NCBI GenBank assembly: GCA_036939975.1
Contig: JALLPB010003962.1
Span: forward strand, 1 to 10,503
Direction of reading: 5' to 3'
DNA length: 10,503 nucleotides
Source: Cyclostephanos tholiformis
Taxonomy: Eukaryota; Bacillariophyta; Thalassiosirophyceae; Thalassiosirales; Thalassiosiraceae
The notes under the pieces: model-generated
What the model was told of the DNA's origin: nothing
The model's database searches: none
What the model saw: the letters and a program-made list of their open reading frames with translations, nothing else
Translations under genes and position numbers: made by a program
Shown here: positions 8,902 through 10,503 of the stretch, piece by piece
Numbering within the stretch: position 1 is the stretch's first letter
Layout of the letters: each line of letters opens with the position of its first letter

Positions 8902-8978
8902 CTTTTCCCACAAAAGTAGTTAGACACAGGGAATATGGTGCATAAAACAATGGTGAATCAAACATGTTTTTACATCAC
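8902..8978 (-). other. 77-bp insert with spliceosomal-intron features
   Basis: On the minus strand the coding sequence reads ...AGTAAAG, then GTGATG at 8978, and ends with GGGAAAAG at 8902 before GTGGCCAAAGC. Removing exactly these 77 bases gives in-frame KPKSKG-GQSTIVID, the join expected for this transposase. The insert starts GT, ends AG and has a branch-point-like TCTAACTAC about 20 bases before its end. Its length is not a multiple of three and it carries in-frame stops. The donor, GTGATG, is weak. It could instead be a small insertion with a chance GT/AG pair. Confidence 0.45.
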
Positions 8979-9383
8979 CTTTACTTTTTGGTTTATTCAT
9001 CAATCTCCCTCCTGCATTGTCAGAATATCCTGAAAATCCCCAAGTAGTTTCATCAATTGTATTGTCCGCATTGGCACGCTTCGTGACATAGTTCATGTTT
9101 GTGGACAAGGCACTTATAAATGTAATCATACTTAGTGCATGGATCATAACCTGCCTGTCCTCTCCTATTCTCCTCGATTCCCATGCTCAACTTGAAGTAC
9201 CGCTTGATTTGTTGCCATTGGTGTTGAACTATGTTCTCAGCAGTCACAGAATTGTTCCTCGGGTCATGCTCTTTCCATCGCTGATTTAGTGTTGAGGGTC
9301 TTCTGTTCAAAGCACCATTATGGATTGGTACAGCAGTCCAGTGAACCAGTTCTGGAATTGAGACAGGAGCAAAGTCATGGCCA

Positions 9384-9411
9384 TACCCGCTACCCGCTAC
9401 CCGCTACCCGC
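9384..9411. repeat. four tandem copies of the 7-mer TACCCGC
   Basis: There are four perfect copies end to end. On the coding strand the unit is GCGGGTA inside the Gly-rich linker that precedes GYGHDF. With two copies the frame would read GAGSGYGHDF without a break; the present four add 14 bases and cause a stop and a frameshift. It is therefore a microsatellite-like expansion within coding sequence. Confidence 0.85.
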
Positions 9412-10190
9412 ACCCTTCCACATTGCATACATATTAGTACACACAGAGATGTTTGAAAAGTATTGCATCTGATGATCGTCATCCAAGCCCAAGTCACAGG
9501 GAGCATCAAAAGGGAACAACAGTTGAAAAAAAACATGGGGTCAGTGCGCAACCATTCTGTATTCAAGCCATGTTTCCTCAACACGTCAACATCTTATCGA
9601 GGCATCCCTTCCTTGAATCCGACTTAAGATCACCAAACTTCACTCCTGTACGGGAATATGTTTGGTGGTCAAATGGATTGCCTTTTCAGTCTTGATAGTA
9701 AAACTCCCACCCGTTTATAATTCGTTTTCCCCAAGTATCAGCAGGGACAACACATGCTCCTGTCTGAGTTAAGTGACATTCGTATGTTTTGGTCTTTGGG
9801 TGGTAGTTCGGCGTAAACGTAAACATGCTCCAGCCAGCGGGTTTATCAAGCTCTTCCTCTGATGGTGCGCCTTCATTGGGCCTGTAACCAACAAATGTAA
9901 GTGGACATGATGGTGGAATCCAGCCTTCTGGAGCTCCTATGAGATCCTTGGTGGTGGCCTCGAGATCAAGCACCTCATCAACTCCACTTGTTGGTTTGCC
10001 CACATCATCATCTATCAAATCATCATCCATTTCACCACCCAAAGCAGTGCCAGCATGTTTTAGCACAATTTGCTCAGCTGAGGACCTGGTGAAACACTCC
10101 ACCCCTTCATCATCATTTATTAGCCTTGCAGCATTTGTTGCATGTTATGGGCGGGGGCAGCAGGCAATTGCATGGCCTGAAGAACGCCCA

Positions 10191-10503
10191 TGTACATTGT
10201 TGCACAGATGCCACTTCAACGGGCAGAGGACAAGGAGCACCTTCCTGGATCACCGTTGTTGCCATTGTTGATGGCTGTGTATAATTCCTCTTCATGGGCA
10301 ATTTTCGGTCAATGACTTTCCTTCGTGAATCCCCCCCCCCCAATATCACCCCCCGCAAGTTCACCATCACCTATTTCCTTTCCTTCCCCCCCAACACCTG
10401 CGTCTTTATCGCCAGTATGCTCTCCTTTGCCTAATTTCTCCCCCCCCCCCACACCCCCGCACGTTGTTTAGCCACCGGCTCCTCCTCAACTGTTTTCTTT
10501 CCA
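10191..10503 (-). other. C-rich (coding-strand G-rich) region upstream of the piggyBac relic
   Basis: The stretch has C runs of 11 bases at 10331-10341 and 10440-10450 and several of 5-8 bases between. Minus-strand frames here are short and would give Lys/Glu/Gly-rich peptides, for example KKTVEEEPVAKQRAG near 10495 and KLGKGEHTGDKDAG near 10430. Frames change at each G run. This could be the eroded acidic/basic N-terminus of the transposase, with slippage in the G runs, or upstream low-complexity sequence. Its coding-strand G runs are close enough to form a G-quadruplex in principle. The gene may continue past the window edge. Confidence 0.35.

Larger units (their letters stand above)
7432..10190 (-). 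pseudogene. piggyBac-like transposase relic (DDE_Tnp_1_7 family)
   Basis: Enzymes of this family excise and insert DNA at TTAA in the nucleus. In order on the minus strand: an acidic block and GWIPPSCPLTFVGY, then INGWEFYYQD (to 9689); VLRKHGLNTEWLR (near 9570); VSIPELVHWTAVPIHNGAL (near 9330); TIDETTWGFSGY and RLMNKPKSKG (near 9000). The catalytic core follows, with Asp in VIDIHHRYPR (8876-8878), ADNHF (8621-8623) and GVDSMDH (8215-8217 and 8206-8208). It ends with a C-terminal Cys-rich domain, C-x2-C-x7-C-x2-C-x4-C (7761-7702), and FFGLARSDY. The frame is broken by indels near 9595, 9530 and 9098-9100, a 14-bp expansion (9384-9411), a 7-bp duplication (8602-8615) and stops at 10145-10147, 9686-9688 and 7843-7845. 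A 77-bp insert at 8902-8978 may be an intron. The catalytic residues survive, which suggests recent inactivation. Family confidence is high; terminal repeats are not identified. Confidence 0.8.

Noticed and set aside
8537..8965. A separate 142-codon minus-strand gene starting MFDSPLFY
   Set aside because: Its first ~20 codons lie in the 77-bp insert and its last ~29 follow the 7-bp duplication out of frame; the middle is simply the transposase core.
83..10190. Reassignment of TGA (and TAG/TAA) to sense codons
   Set aside because: Relics contain all three stop types internally as well as many indels, Trp is regularly coded by TGG in the same frames, and decay explains the data more simply.

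Overview
The window reads as TE-rich nuclear DNA from a eukaryote, most likely a protist or alga; I cannot name the species. Reasons: AT-rich spacers with long homopolymers and degenerate tandem repeats, no operon layout or ribosome binding sites, and three decayed eukaryotic-type protein relics (a DUF6818-like gene, a Mutator-like/MULE transposase and a piggyBac-like transposase). All three lie on the minus strand. No intact host gene, tRNA or rRNA is visible.

Layout: 83-763 (minus) is a DUF6818-like relic that keeps one frame for 226 codons with four internal stops and no frameshift. 764-1557 is AT-rich and apparently non-coding. 1558-2233 is pyrimidine-rich on the minus strand and could encode a Pro/Ser/Thr-rich product, but may be only low complexity. 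2409-2933 shows nothing. 2934-3887 is bounded by a 47-bp inverted repeat. It encloses a ~30-bp-period tandem array (3057-3258), a CpG-rich patch (3345-3535) and an exon-like stretch with splice signals (3650-3739). The right arm overlaps the 3' end of the MULE relic; the left arm reads as a second, opposite copy of that same 3' end.

3817-6060 (minus) is the MULE transposase relic, with a probable 5' part at 6042-6359. It must be stitched across about seven frame changes. The first Asp (DGAH) and the Glu (GIESMN) of the expected DDE set are present, but the second Asp position appears to be Asn. 6360-7400 is non-coding and holds a four-unit degenerate tandem array (6795-7238) built round TTAAAGCATT.

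7432-10190 (minus) is a piggyBac-like transposase relic that can be followed from an acidic N-terminal part to a C-terminal Cys-rich zinc-binding domain. The catalytic Asp residues are all still present (8876-8878, 8621-8623, 8215-8217 and 8206-8208). The reading frame is broken by small indels, two expansions of 7-bp units, three in-frame stops and a 77-bp insert that looks like a spliceosomal intron. The last 350 bases are C-rich (G-rich on the coding strand).

The relics do not form a pathway. The window looks like a graveyard of selfish elements, with the tandem arrays and inverted repeat possibly being their terminal or subterminal sequences. CpG is sparse in the left-hand relic and dense only in the 3345-3535 patch, which fits methylation-driven C-to-T decay. 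Family assignments rest on motif recognition by eye, since no search could be run.
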